Shown piece by piece: positions 45,744 to 55,028 of a DNA stretch of 64,000 bases; the first letter of the stretch is position 1; every line of letters starts with the position of its first letter. This stretch comes from Bradyrhizobium sp. SK17 (GTDB lineage: Bacteria > Pseudomonadota > Alphaproteobacteria > Rhizobiales > Xanthobacteraceae): NCBI RefSeq assembly GCF_002831585.1, contig NZ_CP025113.1, positions 2,929,001-2,993,000 on the forward strand, given 5' to 3'. Under the pieces are notes generated by a model. That model saw only the letters and a program-made list of their open reading frames with translations. It was not told the origin of the DNA and searched no databases. The position numbers were made by a program, and so were the translations under genes.

Positions 45744-46007
45744 TCAGTATCCTCCGCGTTGGTCTTGCGCCATGCGGATGACGGTGTCTGGCCGCGGAGC
45801 CATGAAACGGAGGGTGCCGCGCTCGCAGTTGTTCGATCTTGCGATCGACAAATGCGTCGCCCCGGCAGCGAGCGGCAGAGCGGCGCGCAACATCGCCACG
45901 CAGGAGCCGAATATGAGGATGCTGGGGATGGCGGAGAGAAACAGCGACCGGGTCAGGACTGACTTGGGGACCGACGGGCCGCATTGACTGCGGAGGAACC
46001 TGTACAT
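45744..46007 (-). pseudogene. Degenerate, shortened TadE-like reading frame
   Basis: 87 codons, in frame. Alignment by eye to the intact TadE at 48621-49034 is clear at both ends: MYRFLRSQCGPS against MTRFFRCRSGAS, SLFLSAIPSILIFGSCVAML against the membrane span, and VIRMAQDQRGGY against the intact IVRSAAIQYGGF. About 50 central residues are missing, and the cleavage-site context G-A-S-A-V-E-F is replaced by residues lacking the key Glu. The one-base spacing to tadG is preserved, so it may still be translated. Decayed duplicate is most likely; a diverged short paralogue is possible. Confidence 0.65.
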
Positions 46008-46614
46008 TGCGCACCTGGAAACACAACCTGTGAGCGAATGTTGCTGGCCCGCGGATTAAGGAAAACTATAGAAACACATTCGCCAAACGGCGGCGGCGAT
46101 CCGCGCGGATGGTGGCACCGTTCCTTATGGGGTGATCAAAATTCGATGATGCGGCGTCCGCTCAAATCGGGGCGATGTGCGGCGTATACGGACGAATTCG
46201 ACCGCCCGATACCATCGTGCCCCGTAGCGAGAGCACGCAACCGCGCATATGGCGCGCCGTCGCTGCCGCGTTGGTGTCTGATCAGGTCATTTCGGTTCGT
46301 CCGGCCTTAGCAAGGCTTGAATCCAGTCTGGACGATTGGCTGCTTTGCCGCAGCGTCGCGCTAACCACGAATTCAACTGGAATCCATGACGCGGCCTGCG
46401 AGATCTGATCCGGAGCAGCGGTTCAGCGGCAGCCGTGGAGCGAGGCGAGGCGCATCCCACGCGCGGCCAACAGGCGGCGGCCCGAGCCACAGCAAGCGCA
46501 ACGCGATGTTGCGTCAGATGACTGCATCGCCATCGGTCGCGATCCAGAGCACCACTCGAGGCAGCGCAGAGCAGTCTCCGAACAGATCTTGCTCGTCGAA
46601 TGACGGTCAGGCCG
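46008..46614. other. Copy-A upstream region, no convincing gene
   Basis: Two blocks are shared with the copy-B region: GATTAAGGAAAACTAT (46054-46069; copy B 49080-49095), each about 46 nt before the tadE start, and CTTATGGGGTGATCAAAATT (46124-46143; copy B 49169-49188). They show the promoter/leader was duplicated with the genes. The rest, about 46200-46614, holds only unsupported short reading frames. Confidence 0.6.
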
Positions 46615-46905
46615 TTAGATCGGCCCCGTCTCGGGCCGTTGCATCCGGTCAAACTCGAAGGTCACGCCGAGCCGGCGCTCGAGGCGCCAGACCAGAATGC
46701 AGTGCCGCCGGATCGGCTCGCTCTCGATCTCGAGGTCGAACGCGAACGGGATTGCGACGTCGCTTTCCACGGCGAGGCCCGCGCCGGCGGTCGAGATGTT
46801 GAGCACCAGGCATCCGACGCTGGTGTCGCGGAAGAAGAGTGTTCCGCGCTTCATCAGAATCGTTCGTTGGCTGTCGGTCTTGTATTTTTTTATTGTTGTG
46901 CTCAC
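46615..46905 (-). CDS. PilZ-like domain protein, 96 aa
   Basis: The (D/N)xSxxG element appears as VLNISTAGAGLAVESD, followed by PFAFDLEIE and a LVWRLERRLGVTFEFD strand pair, matching a short stand-alone PilZ domain. The usual RxxxR cyclic-di-GMP motif is not clear (R-TILMK-R instead), so ligand binding is doubtful. It lies between the two tad copies, 43 nt upstream of... the copy-B tadG 3' end, on the same strand. With two GGDEF/EAL proteins elsewhere in the window, a link to pilus control is a reasonable guess. Confidence 0.68.
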   Translation of the reverse strand: MSTTIKKYKTDSQRTILMKRGTLFFRDTSVGCLVLNISTAGAGLAVESDVAIPFAFDLEIESEPIRRHCILVWRLERRLGVTFEFDRMQRPETGPI

Positions 46906-46948
46906 GGCAGTCTCCTACCCCGTTGTCATTTCCGTCGCGATCATTCCC

Positions 46949-48619
46949 CTAGTTCACCAGCACTGCGCCGTCGCAGCGGATGCCCATCACCCACAGATTG
47001 ACCTGGCCGATACTCACGCCGAGGGTCGCAAGCAGGGAGGCCAATACCTGATCGACCGGGCTCGTGACGCCGCTCAGGATGCCGGCCACGGTCGCACCCA
47101 GGCCCGGGATCGGAATCCCGAGCCCGATGACATTGACGTTGAGGGCCAGATTGCCGAGCAGGCTCGATGTCAGCGACGACGTGAAGTTGGTGGTCGTCAC
47201 GGTCTTCATGTTCAGCGACTGGATGTCGCTATAGCTGAAGTTGACGTTAGTCGGCGTCGTGTTGCCCATGTAGGCGTTTGCAAGACCGGTGACCGTAACG
47301 AGGCCGAGATTGACCAGTGTCGCCGGAGGCGGGTTGGGCGAGGTCGTGAAGTTGGTCATGTCGGCGGGGGTGACGGCGCCGATCCACGCATTGACGATCC
47401 CTGGAGTGGCCCCGAGCGTGACTTGCGAGGTGTTGATGTTGGGATAGCCGCAAGTCACAGCGTTGAGTGTCGCGGTGCCAGAGGCAATTTCGACATAGAT
47501 CGGTAGGTTGATGGCCGAAACCGGGCCGCTGCCGAGCACCTGAACCGATACCAGCAACCGGGTCTGCGCGGTGTGGACGCTGACGCCTTGGGCACCGTAC
47601 TGCACCCAGCCGGACCCAACCGGCCGTTCGCCGACGGTCGCGAGTACCGACACGTTGGCGATGCCGGGCAAGCCGAGATTGACCGACGTCGCGATCTGGT
47701 TGGTGCCGTTGGCAAGTTGTGCCGTCGCGGACAGCAGGTCGAAGACCGATACCACGGCGCTGAGCTTGGGGCTCTGCCCCACCGTGAGGTCGTCGAACGG
47801 GCCGAGATCGATCAGCGAGCCGGGCGTGATCTTGGTCGTGACGCTGTTGACGGCCTGGGAGATCGTCGACAGCGCCGTCGTCGCGGCGGTCGCGCCATTG
47901 GTGGTCTGCTGCGCCGACAGCGCAGCAGCGATGATGTCGGAGACCTTGATGTTGCTGGTCAGCAGGGTGTTGTAGGTCACACCGGTCATGTTGACGCGCG
48001 TTGCCAGCGCGGTGAGGAAGGTAAGTGCGTCGATCTGGGCGCCGACCAGGGCATTGTAGTCCATCACCGAGAGCGAAAGCGTCGTGCCGAGCATGCCGCC
48101 GAGCATCGCGTTGAGCACGCCTCCATTGAGCGAGAGCAGCCGCGACCCGATGGCAAAGGAGGCCATGGCGGTGGACGTCGCCGTCGCAGTCGTCTTGATG
48201 GTGAAGCTGTTCGAGCCGGTGAAGTAGCGCGCAAAATAGAGCGGGGTCTGGGTGTTCAGCGTGACCCGTGCAGCGTTTGCGGTGCCGACCGCCGGGGTCA
48301 CGAAACGGGACTGCGGCGCTATCGCGGGGTTCGCCGTGTAGGTCCCGAGTTGAACGCTGACCAGCGCGCTGGCCGGATAGTTGTTCTGGGTCACCGTCGC
48401 GGTCGCGGCATTGGTGGCGTTGCTCAGGTTGGCGGCCGCGACGATCGCGGCGAGGTCGGCGGTGCTCTGCGTCTTGCGCCGATCGGCGAAGATCGAGCCG
48501 AGATCGACCGCAAGCGCGGCGCACCCGATGACGAGCGTCATCAGGCCGGCGCTGATCATCGCGAAGTTGCCGCGCTCATCCGCGCCGAAGCGCCGCATCA
48601 GCGTGAGGATGCCGGTCAT
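46949..48619 (-). CDS. TadG-like Flp pilus assembly protein, copy B
   Basis: 556 residues; N-terminal span (FAMISAGLMTLVIGCAALAV), the LGSIFADRRKTQSTADLAAI signature, long secreted low-complexity region and MGIRCDGAVLVN end. Parallel to copy A over its full length with many substitutions, so the duplication is not recent. Directly after an intact tadE (one base between stop and start). The preserved frame across both copies suggests function. Role: minor pseudopilin or adhesin-like component exported with a Tad/Flp system encoded elsewhere. Confidence 0.88.
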   Translation of the reverse strand: MTGILTLMRRFGADERGNFAMISAGLMTLVIGCAALAVDLGSIFADRRKTQSTADLAAIVAAANLSNATNAATATVTQNNYPASALVSVQLGTYTANPAIAPQSRFVTPAVGTANAARVTLNTQTPLYFARYFTGSNSFTIKTTATATSTAMASFAIGSRLLSLNGGVLNAMLGGMLGTTLSLSVMDYNALVGAQIDALTFLTALATRVNMTGVTYNTLLTSNIKVSDIIAAALSAQQTTNGATAATTALSTISQAVNSVTTKITPGSLIDLGPFDDLTVGQSPKLSAVVSVFDLLSATAQLANGTNQIATSVNLGLPGIANVSVLATVGERPVGSGWVQYGAQGVSVHTAQTRLLVSVQVLGSGPVSAINLPIYVEIASGTATLNAVTCGYPNINTSQVTLGATPGIVNAWIGAVTPADMTNFTTSPNPPPATLVNLGLVTVTGLANAYMGNTTPTNVNFSYSDIQSLNMKTVTTTNFTSSLTSSLLGNLALNVNVIGLGIPIPGLGATVAGILSGVTSPVDQVLASLLATLGVSIGQVNLWVMGIRCDGAVLVN

Positions 48620-48620
48620 G

Positions 48621-49034
48621 CTAGAACCCTCCGTACTGGATCGCCGCCGAGCGGACGATGGTGCTCGCCGGGGCGGGCACGAAAGGTAGCTGGTAGATGA
48701 AATTGCCGGCCGCGTTGTAGTTGACCGTCACGACGTAGACGTTCGCGTTCGATGGCGAAGGCGCGGCGCTCACCGTGAGATTGCCAGGAACGAGCAACGG
48801 ATAGGTGGAGGCGTTGGCGGCAACGTAGCTCGTCGCGAGGCTGTTGCGCTCGGTGTTGGTCATTCCGGCGACAGACGAACGCGCCGCTTCGGCGGCGAGC
48901 TGCTGAACGCCATGCACCATCGCGAGATACGAGCCGAATACGATAATGCCGAAAATGAAAGCGAGAAACAGCGGCAGCATAAGTGCGAATTCGACAGCAG
49001 AAGCGCCGCTTCGACAACGAAAGAACCTGGTCAT
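48621..49034 (-). CDS. TadE-like pseudopilin
   Basis: 137 residues. Type IV prepilin-like N-terminus RFFRCRSGASAVEFALMLPL with the processing Gly and Glu+5 context, followed by a hydrophobic segment ending FGIIVFGSYLAMVHGVQQLA. Periplasmic domain of about 95 residues ends in SAAIQYGGF. TadE pseudopilins are cleaved by the TadV peptidase and support Flp pilus assembly. It forms the intact tadE-tadG pair of copy B. Confidence 0.9.
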   Translation of the reverse strand: MTRFFRCRSGASAVEFALMLPLFLAFIFGIIVFGSYLAMVHGVQQLAAEAARSSVAGMTNTERNSLATSYVAANASTYPLLVPGNLTVSAAPSPSNANVYVVTVNYNAAGNFIYQLPFVPAPASTIVRSAAIQYGGF

Positions 49035-49429
49035 GGCACACCTCGAAACGCAAACGGTGGCGCCACGTTGCGAGGCTTTGATTAAGGAAAACTATGAAAA
49101 CGCTTCCGCGAATCAGTCACGTCAATTCGGACGAATGACCGCACTAGAATTTATCGGACGCGCGATGACTTATGGGGCGATCAAAATTGTTGATATCCCA
49201 TCCGCAGAATTGCGGGGACGATGCTGCAGAAGTGCTGCGCGCATGTGCATATGCACCAGTCCGATACCGTAGCTCTACGTGGCAATGCACGTAACAATAC
49301 ATATGAAGCGCAACTACTGCCTCATAGAAACGAATTGAAGCTAAACGAAAGTGCAACCAAATGTTAGTATAGCTGAATCACATACTGGAGAACTCAACTG
49401 CGTCCCGTGCTGAGATTGGAGGGCTCGCG
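49035..49429. other. 395-nt intergenic region upstream of tadE copy B and LysR
   Basis: Contains the duplicated leader blocks (49080-49095 and 49169-49188) and, at 49245-49256, the perfect palindrome GTGCATATGCAC. The 49260-49400 stretch is distinctly AT-rich and probably holds the LysR promoter. No reading frame here has convincing support. Confidence 0.55.
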
Positions 49430-50317
49430 ATGCACAGACCACGTCAGCATCTGAATATTCCTACCGAGATTGTTCGTACCGTCGTTGCGATTGCAGAGAC
49501 GGGAAGTCTTTCGAAGGCCGGCGAGCGTCTCGGCCTGAGTCAGCCGGCGATCAGTTCGCAGGTCAAGCGACTGCAAAGCCTGGTTGGTGGCGCACTGTTC
49601 GTCAGAACGGCAAACGGCACCACAACGACTGATCTCGGCAAAGTCGCCGTGCAGCAGGCAAGGCGGATCCTCGAAGCGAACGATCAACTGCTTCGACTCG
49701 GCGGCAATCATGAAGGTCCCCAGCCGCTGCGGCTGGGAATGAGCACGATGCTCGCCGAGGAGTTCCTCAAGCTCCATCCAGCCGACGCGCTGGCCGACAT
49801 GCTGGTCCACGCCGACATGTCACCGATCGTCATCAGAGGATTGATCGACGGCTACATCGACATCGCGTTCGTCTACAGCAACCCTTCGCTCGAGATGGAA
49901 GACGAGGTGACGATCGCCGCCGAGGCCGATGAGCGTTCGGTGTGGGTACGATCACGCGATTTTGTTCTGCGACCAGGCGCCCCAATTCCGATCCTGGCGT
50001 GGCCCGGCGACGACTGGATGATCCGGACGCTCACCAAGCACAACATCTCGTACAAGATCGTGTTCAGGAGCCCGAACCACCAGTTGCGACTGGAAGCCGC
50101 ACGGGCCGGATACGGCCTGACGGCGTGTCCCGAGCGGATGATCCCGTCCTCGCTGATTTCGGCAAAGGACTACTATCTTCCGGAACTCCCGACGCAGAAG
50201 CGCTTGCTGTGCGTTCGTCCCGGCCTCGAAGGAAGCCGTGCGACGGCGATGGTGCAGCGGTTGTCCAGCCTGTTCTTCAGCGGCGCGAAGCCGATGCGTC
50301 AGGTGAGCAACATGTAG
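49430..50317 (+). CDS. LysR-family transcriptional regulator
   Basis: 295 residues. N-terminal HTH: IPTEIVRTVVAIAETGSLSK followed by GLSQPAISSQVKRLQSLVGG. The effector domain is less typical: MLAEEFLKLHPADALADMLV and GYIDIAFVYSN. GGAGGG precedes the ATG. It is divergent from the tadE-tadG copy B operon with a 395-nt AT-rich gap and could regulate it, but nothing in the sequence proves that. Target and ligand unknown. Confidence 0.85.
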   Translation: MHRPRQHLNIPTEIVRTVVAIAETGSLSKAGERLGLSQPAISSQVKRLQSLVGGALFVRTANGTTTTDLGKVAVQQARRILEANDQLLRLGGNHEGPQPLRLGMSTMLAEEFLKLHPADALADMLVHADMSPIVIRGLIDGYIDIAFVYSNPSLEMEDEVTIAAEADERSVWVRSRDFVLRPGAPIPILAWPGDDWMIRTLTKHNISYKIVFRSPNHQLRLEAARAGYGLTACPERMIPSSLISAKDYYLPELPTQKRLLCVRPGLEGSRATAMVQRLSSLFFSGAKPMRQVSNM

Positions 50318-50320
50318 ATG

Positions 50321-50351
50321 ATCGGTGCCGCGGCATGCCGGCGGCGCCGAT
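50321..50351. terminator. Hairpin between convergent LysR and slyX
   Basis: ATCGGTGCCGC (50321-50331) pairs with GCGGCGCCGAT (50341-50351) with one G-T pair, around a GGCATGCC-containing loop. It overlaps the end of slyX. There is no T-run, so its use as a terminator is uncertain. Confidence 0.4.
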
Positions 50352-50566
50352 CAATAGTGTGGTGGGCGTTCACTGACGGGGCCTGGCGCGTGACGTTCGG
50401 CTTCCTGAAGCCGGTCGCGCAGTTCGGCGATCTGGCGCGTCAGCGCGTCGATCTGCTTCCACTGGGCCGTGATGGTCTGGTTCAGCGTCTCGATGGTTTC
50501 GTCCTGGTAGGTCAGGCGGACCTCCAGCGCGTCGATCCGCTCGCTCAGTCGTGTCGCGTCATTCAT
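50351..50566 (-). CDS. slyX: SlyX family protein
   Basis: 71 residues, predicted coiled coil: LSERIDALEVRLTYQDETIE, LNQTITAQWKQIDALTRQIA, then a Pro-rich tail ending ERPPHY as in SlyX proteins. ATG 50566 is chosen; its start overlaps the trhO stop by 8 nt, indicating a trhO-slyX operon. Cellular role not well defined. Confidence 0.85.
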   Translation of the reverse strand: MNDATRLSERIDALEVRLTYQDETIETLNQTITAQWKQIDALTRQIAELRDRLQEAERHAPGPVSERPPHY

Positions 50567-51305
50567 GGGCGGCACTCCCGCGTTCGCGCAAGCCGTGGCC
50601 GAGTGCGACACGTTCGTCGAACACGAAGCAATCGCCGCGCCAGCGACTGTCCTGCGCCGGTGTGTCCTCGAGATATTTCAGGATACCGCCCTTGAGGTGA
50701 TAGACCTCGGCGAAGCCCTGCGCGAGCAGATAGGCGCTGGCTTTCTCGCAGCGGATGCCGCCGGTGCAGAACATCGCGATCCGGCAGTGCGTCGTGGGAT
50801 CGAGATGGCGCGCGGCGAAATCCTTGAATTGACCGAAGCTCGCGATCCCGGGATCCACCGCGCCTTCGAACGTGCCCATCGCGACCTCGAATGCATTGCG
50901 GGTATCGAGCACCAGCACGCCGGGTGATGCGATCAGTTCGTTCCAGTCGACGGCGTCGACATAGGTGCCGACCTGTCGCGTCGGATCGACCGTGGTGTCT
51001 CCGAGCGTCACGATCTCCTTCTTCAGCCGGACCTTGAGCCGCTGGAACGGCATCTGCGCGGCTTCGGAGAATTTCAGTTCGAGGTTGTCGAGGCGGCCGC
51101 CGAACAGCGCTCCATGCCTGAGCTCCGCGACGAAGCTGGTGATGGCCTGCTCGGTGCCGGCAATGGTGCCGTTGATGCCCTCATGGGCGAGCAGCACGCT
51201 GCCCTTGAGATCGAGGCGTGCGCAAAGCGCGCGCAGCGGTTCGCGCAGCGCGCGGAAATCGGGCAGCGCGGCGAACTGGTAGAAGGCGGCGACCTTGAGC
51301 GGCAT
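50559..51305 (-). CDS. trhO: tRNA uridine(34) hydroxylase TrhO (rhodanese-related)
   Basis: 248 residues. Introduces the 5-hydroxyl of 5-hydroxyuridine at the wobble position of certain tRNAs using O2. N-terminal ferredoxin-like domain (VLLAHEGINGTIAG) and a rhodanese domain with VLDTRNAFEVAMGTFEGAVD and the active-site MFCTGGIRCEKASAYL loop containing the catalytic Cys. C-terminal WRGDCFVFDERVALGH is typical. Upstream of slyX in the same operon. Confidence 0.93.
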   Translation of the reverse strand: MPLKVAAFYQFAALPDFRALREPLRALCARLDLKGSVLLAHEGINGTIAGTEQAITSFVAELRHGALFGGRLDNLELKFSEAAQMPFQRLKVRLKKEIVTLGDTTVDPTRQVGTYVDAVDWNELIASPGVLVLDTRNAFEVAMGTFEGAVDPGIASFGQFKDFAARHLDPTTHCRIAMFCTGGIRCEKASAYLLAQGFAEVYHLKGGILKYLEDTPAQDSRWRGDCFVFDERVALGHGLRERGSAAHE

Positions 51306-51484
51306 GGCGGGGGTGTATCAGGCCGGTCAGGCCGGCGAAACCCCGCAAAGCCATGCGTTATCGGGATAATTCCTCTGGCATGCCAGCCATTGCCCTGCCG
51401 GGGATGAATGTGCCATGTACTCCGCATCTACTTGGCATCCGCCGCAGCAGCGACAAAATATTACAATCGAGCGAGCGCTTCGTT

Positions 51485-53071
51485 ATGAGGAATTTCCATT
51501 TCGCCGGCCGTTCCACGGTCCATGCCCAGAACGCGATGGTGGCAACCTCGCATCCGGAGGCGGCACTGGTGGCCATCGAGGTGATGCGCGAGGGCGGCAC
51601 GGCTGCCGACGCGGCGGTCGCGGCCTGTGCGTTGCTCGGCGTCATCGAGCCGCAATCGACCGGCATCGGCGGCGACTGCTTTGCCCTGATCCAGCCCAAG
51701 GGCGAAGGCAAGATCACCGCCTACAACGGCAGCGGCCGGGCGCCGATGGCGGCCACCGCAGAGTGGTACCTCGAACGCAACATCCATTCGGTGCCGTTGA
51801 CCTCGGCGCATGCCGTCAGCATTCCCGGCGCGATCGATGCGTGGGACGTGATCCTCAGGGATCACGGCAAGTTCGGCTTCGACCGGCTGCTACAGCCTGC
51901 GATCAAGGCGGCCGAAGAGGGCTATGTTGTCGCCCCGCGCATCGCATTCGACTGGAAGAACGGCTTCGAGAAGCTGAAGAACGGCACCAACACCGAGCGC
52001 TATCTGCTGCCGCACGGCAAGCCCGCGGTGGCCGGCGACGTGATCCGCCAGCCCGAGCTCGGCAAGACGCTGCGCGCGATCGCGCAGAAGGGCCGCGACG
52101 CCTTCTACAGCGGCGAGATCGCCGCCGACATGGTCGACACGCTGCGCGGCATCGGCGGCCTGCATACGCTGGAGGATTTTGCCGCGCACTCGACCGAGAC
52201 GACCGCGCCGATCGGCACCATCTACAAGGGCCATGACGTCTGGCAGTGCCCGCCGAACGGCCCGGGCATCACCATGCTCGTGATGCTCAACATCCTGTCG
52301 CGCTTCGACCTGACGAAGTTCAAGCCACTCAGCGTCGAGCGCTTCCATCTCGAGGCGGAGGCGGCGCGCATCGCCTATATGATGCGCGAGCAGCATATCG
52401 GCGATCCGCAGCATGCCCATGTCGACGTCGCCGGCATCCTGTCGAAGGAATTCGCCGACGAGCACATCAAGAACATCAGGATGGACGGGCTGCTCGACCT
52501 GCCGAACGTCGCGCCGCCGATGAATCCGTCGACGGTCTACATCACCGTGGTCGACAAGGATCGCAACGTCTGCTCCTTCATCAACTCGATCGCGCATTCC
52601 TTCGGCTCGGCCATCGTCTCCAACAAGACCGGCGTCTTGTTGCAGAACCGCGCCGGCGGCTTCCGCATCCAGCCCGGCCATCCGAACTGCATCGCGCCGG
52701 GCAAGCGTCCGCTGCACACCATCATTCCGGCGCTGGCGACCAAAAACGGCCGCTCGGTGATGTCGTTCGGCGTGATGGGCGGGCAATATCAGCCGGTCGG
52801 CCAGACCCACGTGCTGACCAACATGCTGGATTATGGCTGCGACGTGCAGGAGGCGATCGACATGCCGCGCGGCCTGCATTACGAGGGCGTCTACCAGCTC
52901 GAGGACAGCGTGCCCGCGGAGATCGTAGAGGGCCTCAAGAAGATCGGCCACAAGACCACCAGCGTGGTCGCGCCGCTCGGCGGCGGCCAGGGCATCTGGA
53001 TCGACTGGGACAAGGGCACGCTGACCGGCGGCTCCGATCCGCGCAAGGATGGCTGCGCACTCGGCTACTGA
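51485..53071 (+). CDS. Gamma-glutamyltransferase family protein
   Basis: 528 residues, an Ntn-hydrolase expected to cleave itself into large and small subunits. Seen: [41 protein letters not shown] and [14 protein letters not shown]. The small subunit would start at the Thr of [20 protein letters not shown]; the residue after it is Val instead of the usual second Thr, a departure to note. No N-terminal signal peptide is visible, so it is probably cytoplasmic, as for acylase-like members. ATG 51485 is chosen; the upstream frame is not conserved. Activity could be on gamma-glutamyl or other N-acyl amino compounds. Confidence 0.88.
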   Translation: MRNFHFAGRSTVHAQNAMVATSHPEAALVAIEVMREGGTAADAAVAACALLGVIEPQSTGIGGDCFALIQPKGEGKITAYNGSGRAPMAATAEWYLERNIHSVPLTSAHAVSIPGAIDAWDVILRDHGKFGFDRLLQPAIKAAEEGYVVAPRIAFDWKNGFEKLKNGTNTERYLLPHGKPAVAGDVIRQPELGKTLRAIAQKGRDAFYSGEIAADMVDTLRGIGGLHTLEDFAAHSTETTAPIGTIYKGHDVWQCPPNGPGITMLVMLNILSRFDLTKFKPLSVERFHLEAEAARIAYMMREQHIGDPQHAHVDVAGILSKEFADEHIKNIRMDGLLDLPNVAPPMNPSTVYITVVDKDRNVCSFINSIAHSFGSAIVSNKTGVLLQNRAGGFRIQPGHPNCIAPGKRPLHTIIPALATKNGRSVMSFGVMGGQYQPVGQTHVLTNMLDYGCDVQEAIDMPRGLHYEGVYQLEDSVPAEIVEGLKKIGHKTTSVVAPLGGGQGIWIDWDKGTLTGGSDPRKDGCALGY

Positions 53072-53106
53072 TCGGCATCGACATCAATCAAGGAAGGACG
53101 TCCGGG

Positions 53107-53565
53107 ATGCAATCTTCACGACGTATGATCATCAAGACTGCCTTTGCCGGCCTTGCGGCGGCAGTCTCCACGTCCGTTGCCGGCGGAACGGCAACAGCGC
53201 AAACGGCAGGAAAGCCCATGACGACAGCCTCAGGTCTCCAGATCATCGACAGCAAGGTCGGCACCGGCGCCTCGCCGAAGACCGGTCAGACCTGCGTCAT
53301 GCACTACACCGGCTGGCTCTACGAGAACGGCCAGAAGGGCAAGAAGTTCGACTCCTCGGTCGACCGCAACGAACCGTTCGAGTTTCCGATCGGCCAGGGG
53401 CGCGTGATCAAGGGCTGGGACGAGGGCGTCGCCACCATGAAGGTCGGCGGCAAGCGCACCCTGATCATCCCGCCGGACCTCGGCTATGGCGCGCGGGGCG
53501 CCGGTGGCGTGATCCCGCCGAATGCCACGCTGATGTTCGACGTCGAGCTGCTGGGCGTGAAGTAA
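53107..53565 (+). CDS. FKBP-type peptidyl-prolyl isomerase, exported
   Basis: 152 residues with an N-terminal export signal containing RR ([20 protein letters not shown], cleavage near AQTA), then one FKBP domain: [38 protein letters not shown] and [21 protein letters not shown] periplasmic folding catalyst. AAGGAAGG lies before ATG 53107. It is 35 nt after the glutamyltransferase-like gene and 32 nt before the dehydrogenase gene; the three may be one transcript without an evident common pathway. Confidence 0.93.
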   Translation: MQSSRRMIIKTAFAGLAAAVSTSVAGGTATAQTAGKPMTTASGLQIIDSKVGTGASPKTGQTCVMHYTGWLYENGQKGKKFDSSVDRNEPFEFPIGQGRVIKGWDEGVATMKVGGKRTLIIPPDLGYGARGAGGVIPPNATLMFDVELLGVK

Positions 53566-53597
53566 CGCCGGACAACAGGAAAAGAGGAGGCGCAGCG

Positions 53598-54587
53598 ATG
53601 AAGATCTCGATCCTCGATGATTATTTCGACACGCTGCGCACCCTCGATTGCTTCCGCAAGCTCGACGGCTTTGACGTCAAGGTCTGGAACGATCACGTCC
53701 AGGACGTCGATGCGCTCGCCGAGCGGCTGCGCGACACCGACGCACTGGTGCTGATCCGCGAGCGCACCCAGATCCGCACGCCGCTGCTCGAACGGCTGCC
53801 GAAGCTGAAGCTGATCAGCCAGCGCAGCGTTTATCCGCATATCGACATCGATAGCTGCACGCGGCTCGGCATCATCGTGTCGTCGAGCCAGCATGCCGAT
53901 ACGCCGTCCTATGCGACCGCTGAGTTCACCTGGGGCCTGATCCTCGCGGCGATGCGCGCGATCCCGCAGCAGATGGCGGCGCTGAAGGCGGGCAAGTGGC
54001 AGATCGGCGTCGGCCATACGCTGCGCGGCAAGACGCTCGGCATCTATGGCTACGGCCGCATCGGTGCGGTGGTCGCGGGCTACGGCAGGGCGTTCGGCAT
54101 GAACGTGCTGGTCTGGGCGCGCGAGGCCGCGCTGGCGAAGGCGCGCGCCGATGGCTATGAGACCGCAGCCAGCAAGGCGGATTTCTTTGCCCGCTGCGAC
54201 GTGCTGTCGCTGCACATGCGGCTGGTCGACGCGACGCGCGGCATCGTCAAGGCGGAAGACCTCGCGCGGATGAAGCAGACTGCACTGATCGTCAATACCA
54301 GCCGCGCGCCGCTGATCGAGCCCGGCGCGCTGGTCAATGCACTGCGCGCCGGCCGGCCGGGCATGGCGGCAATCGACGTCTACGAGAAGGAGCCGCTACG
54401 CGACACGTCGGATCCGCTGCTCAATATGGACAATGTGGTCTGCACCCCGCATCTCGGCTACGTGTCGCGCGACGAATACGAGATCCAGTTCACCGATATC
54501 TTCGACCAGATCGTGGCCTACGCGGCCGGCGCGCCGACCAACGTGGTCAATCCGGACGTGCTATCGCATGCGCGTCCGCACAGCTAG
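53598..54587 (+). CDS. D-2-hydroxyacid dehydrogenase family protein
   Basis: 329 residues. NAD-binding motif [20 protein letters not shown], catalytic Arg in [14 protein letters not shown], Glu in [11 protein letters not shown], and catalytic His in [16 protein letters not shown]. Resembles the phosphoglycerate dehydrogenase-like group without an ACT domain. GAGGAGG precedes ATG 53598. Substrate unknown. Confidence 0.9.
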   Translation: MKISILDDYFDTLRTLDCFRKLDGFDVKVWNDHVQDVDALAERLRDTDALVLIRERTQIRTPLLERLPKLKLISQRSVYPHIDIDSCTRLGIIVSSSQHADTPSYATAEFTWGLILAAMRAIPQQMAALKAGKWQIGVGHTLRGKTLGIYGYGRIGAVVAGYGRAFGMNVLVWAREAALAKARADGYETAASKADFFARCDVLSLHMRLVDATRGIVKAEDLARMKQTALIVNTSRAPLIEPGALVNALRAGRPGMAAIDVYEKEPLRDTSDPLLNMDNVVCTPHLGYVSRDEYEIQFTDIFDQIVAYAAGAPTNVVNPDVLSHARPHS

Positions 54588-54602
54588 CCGATAAGCGGCA
54601 CG

Positions 54603-54628
54603 AAAAAGACCGGCCCGACGGGCCGGTC
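54603..54628 (-). terminator. Rho-independent terminator of the CsbD gene
   Basis: GACCGGCCC (54608-54616) and GGGCCGGTC (54620-54628) form a perfect 9-bp stem with a 3-nt loop; on the minus strand it is followed by TTTTT (54607-54603). It lies between the convergent dehydrogenase and CsbD genes and might also stop the plus-strand transcript. Confidence 0.8.
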
Positions 54629-54654
54629 CTCTCGGTACTCGATCGCGCAAGAGA

Positions 54655-54870
54655 TCAGTGCTTGTGGCTGGCCGCGCCGGTGGCCTTGTCGACCGCATCC
54701 CTGGCAATATCCTTGGCGTCGCCCAGCACCTTCTGGCTCTTGCCCTTGGCCTCCTGGAGCGCGCCTTCACCCTGCATTTTCCGGTCTCCGGTGGCCTCGC
54801 CGATCTTCTGCTTGGCCTTGCCCATCGCCTCGTTCGCGGTACCCTTGATCTTGTCGGTGGTGCTGCTCAT
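54655..54870 (-). CDS. CsbD family stress protein
   Basis: 71 residues: TTDKIKGTANEAMGKAKQKI, then GEATGDRKMQGEGALQEAKG and KDIARDAVDKATGA, the hydrophilic CsbD repeat pattern with many Lys, Gly, Asp and Ala. Usually induced by general stress; biochemical role unknown. GGGAG precedes the start codon. A strong terminator follows. Confidence 0.92.
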   Translation of the reverse strand: MSSTTDKIKGTANEAMGKAKQKIGEATGDRKMQGEGALQEAKGKSQKVLGDAKDIARDAVDKATGAASHKH

Positions 54871-55028
54871 CACTGTCTCCCTCTGATGTTCCTGACTTAG
54901 CCAAGACTTCCTGACTTCGCCAAGACAACGTCCGGCTGACGACGATGGTTCCGATTTTCTGCTCGCGTGGAGGCCTGGTTTTCGCTAGCGTTCCGTGCAC
55001 GAAAACTTGAGCACCGAAAGCAAGAACG

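Noticed and set aside
46287..46652. Possible 121-aa minus-strand gene between the tad copies
   Set aside because: Arg/Ala/Cys-rich shadow-like translation, no ribosome binding site, overlaps the PilZ-like gene.
49245..49256. GTGCATATGCAC palindrome as a specific operator
   Set aside because: A single 12-bp palindrome without a second copy or a matched regulator is too weak to call.
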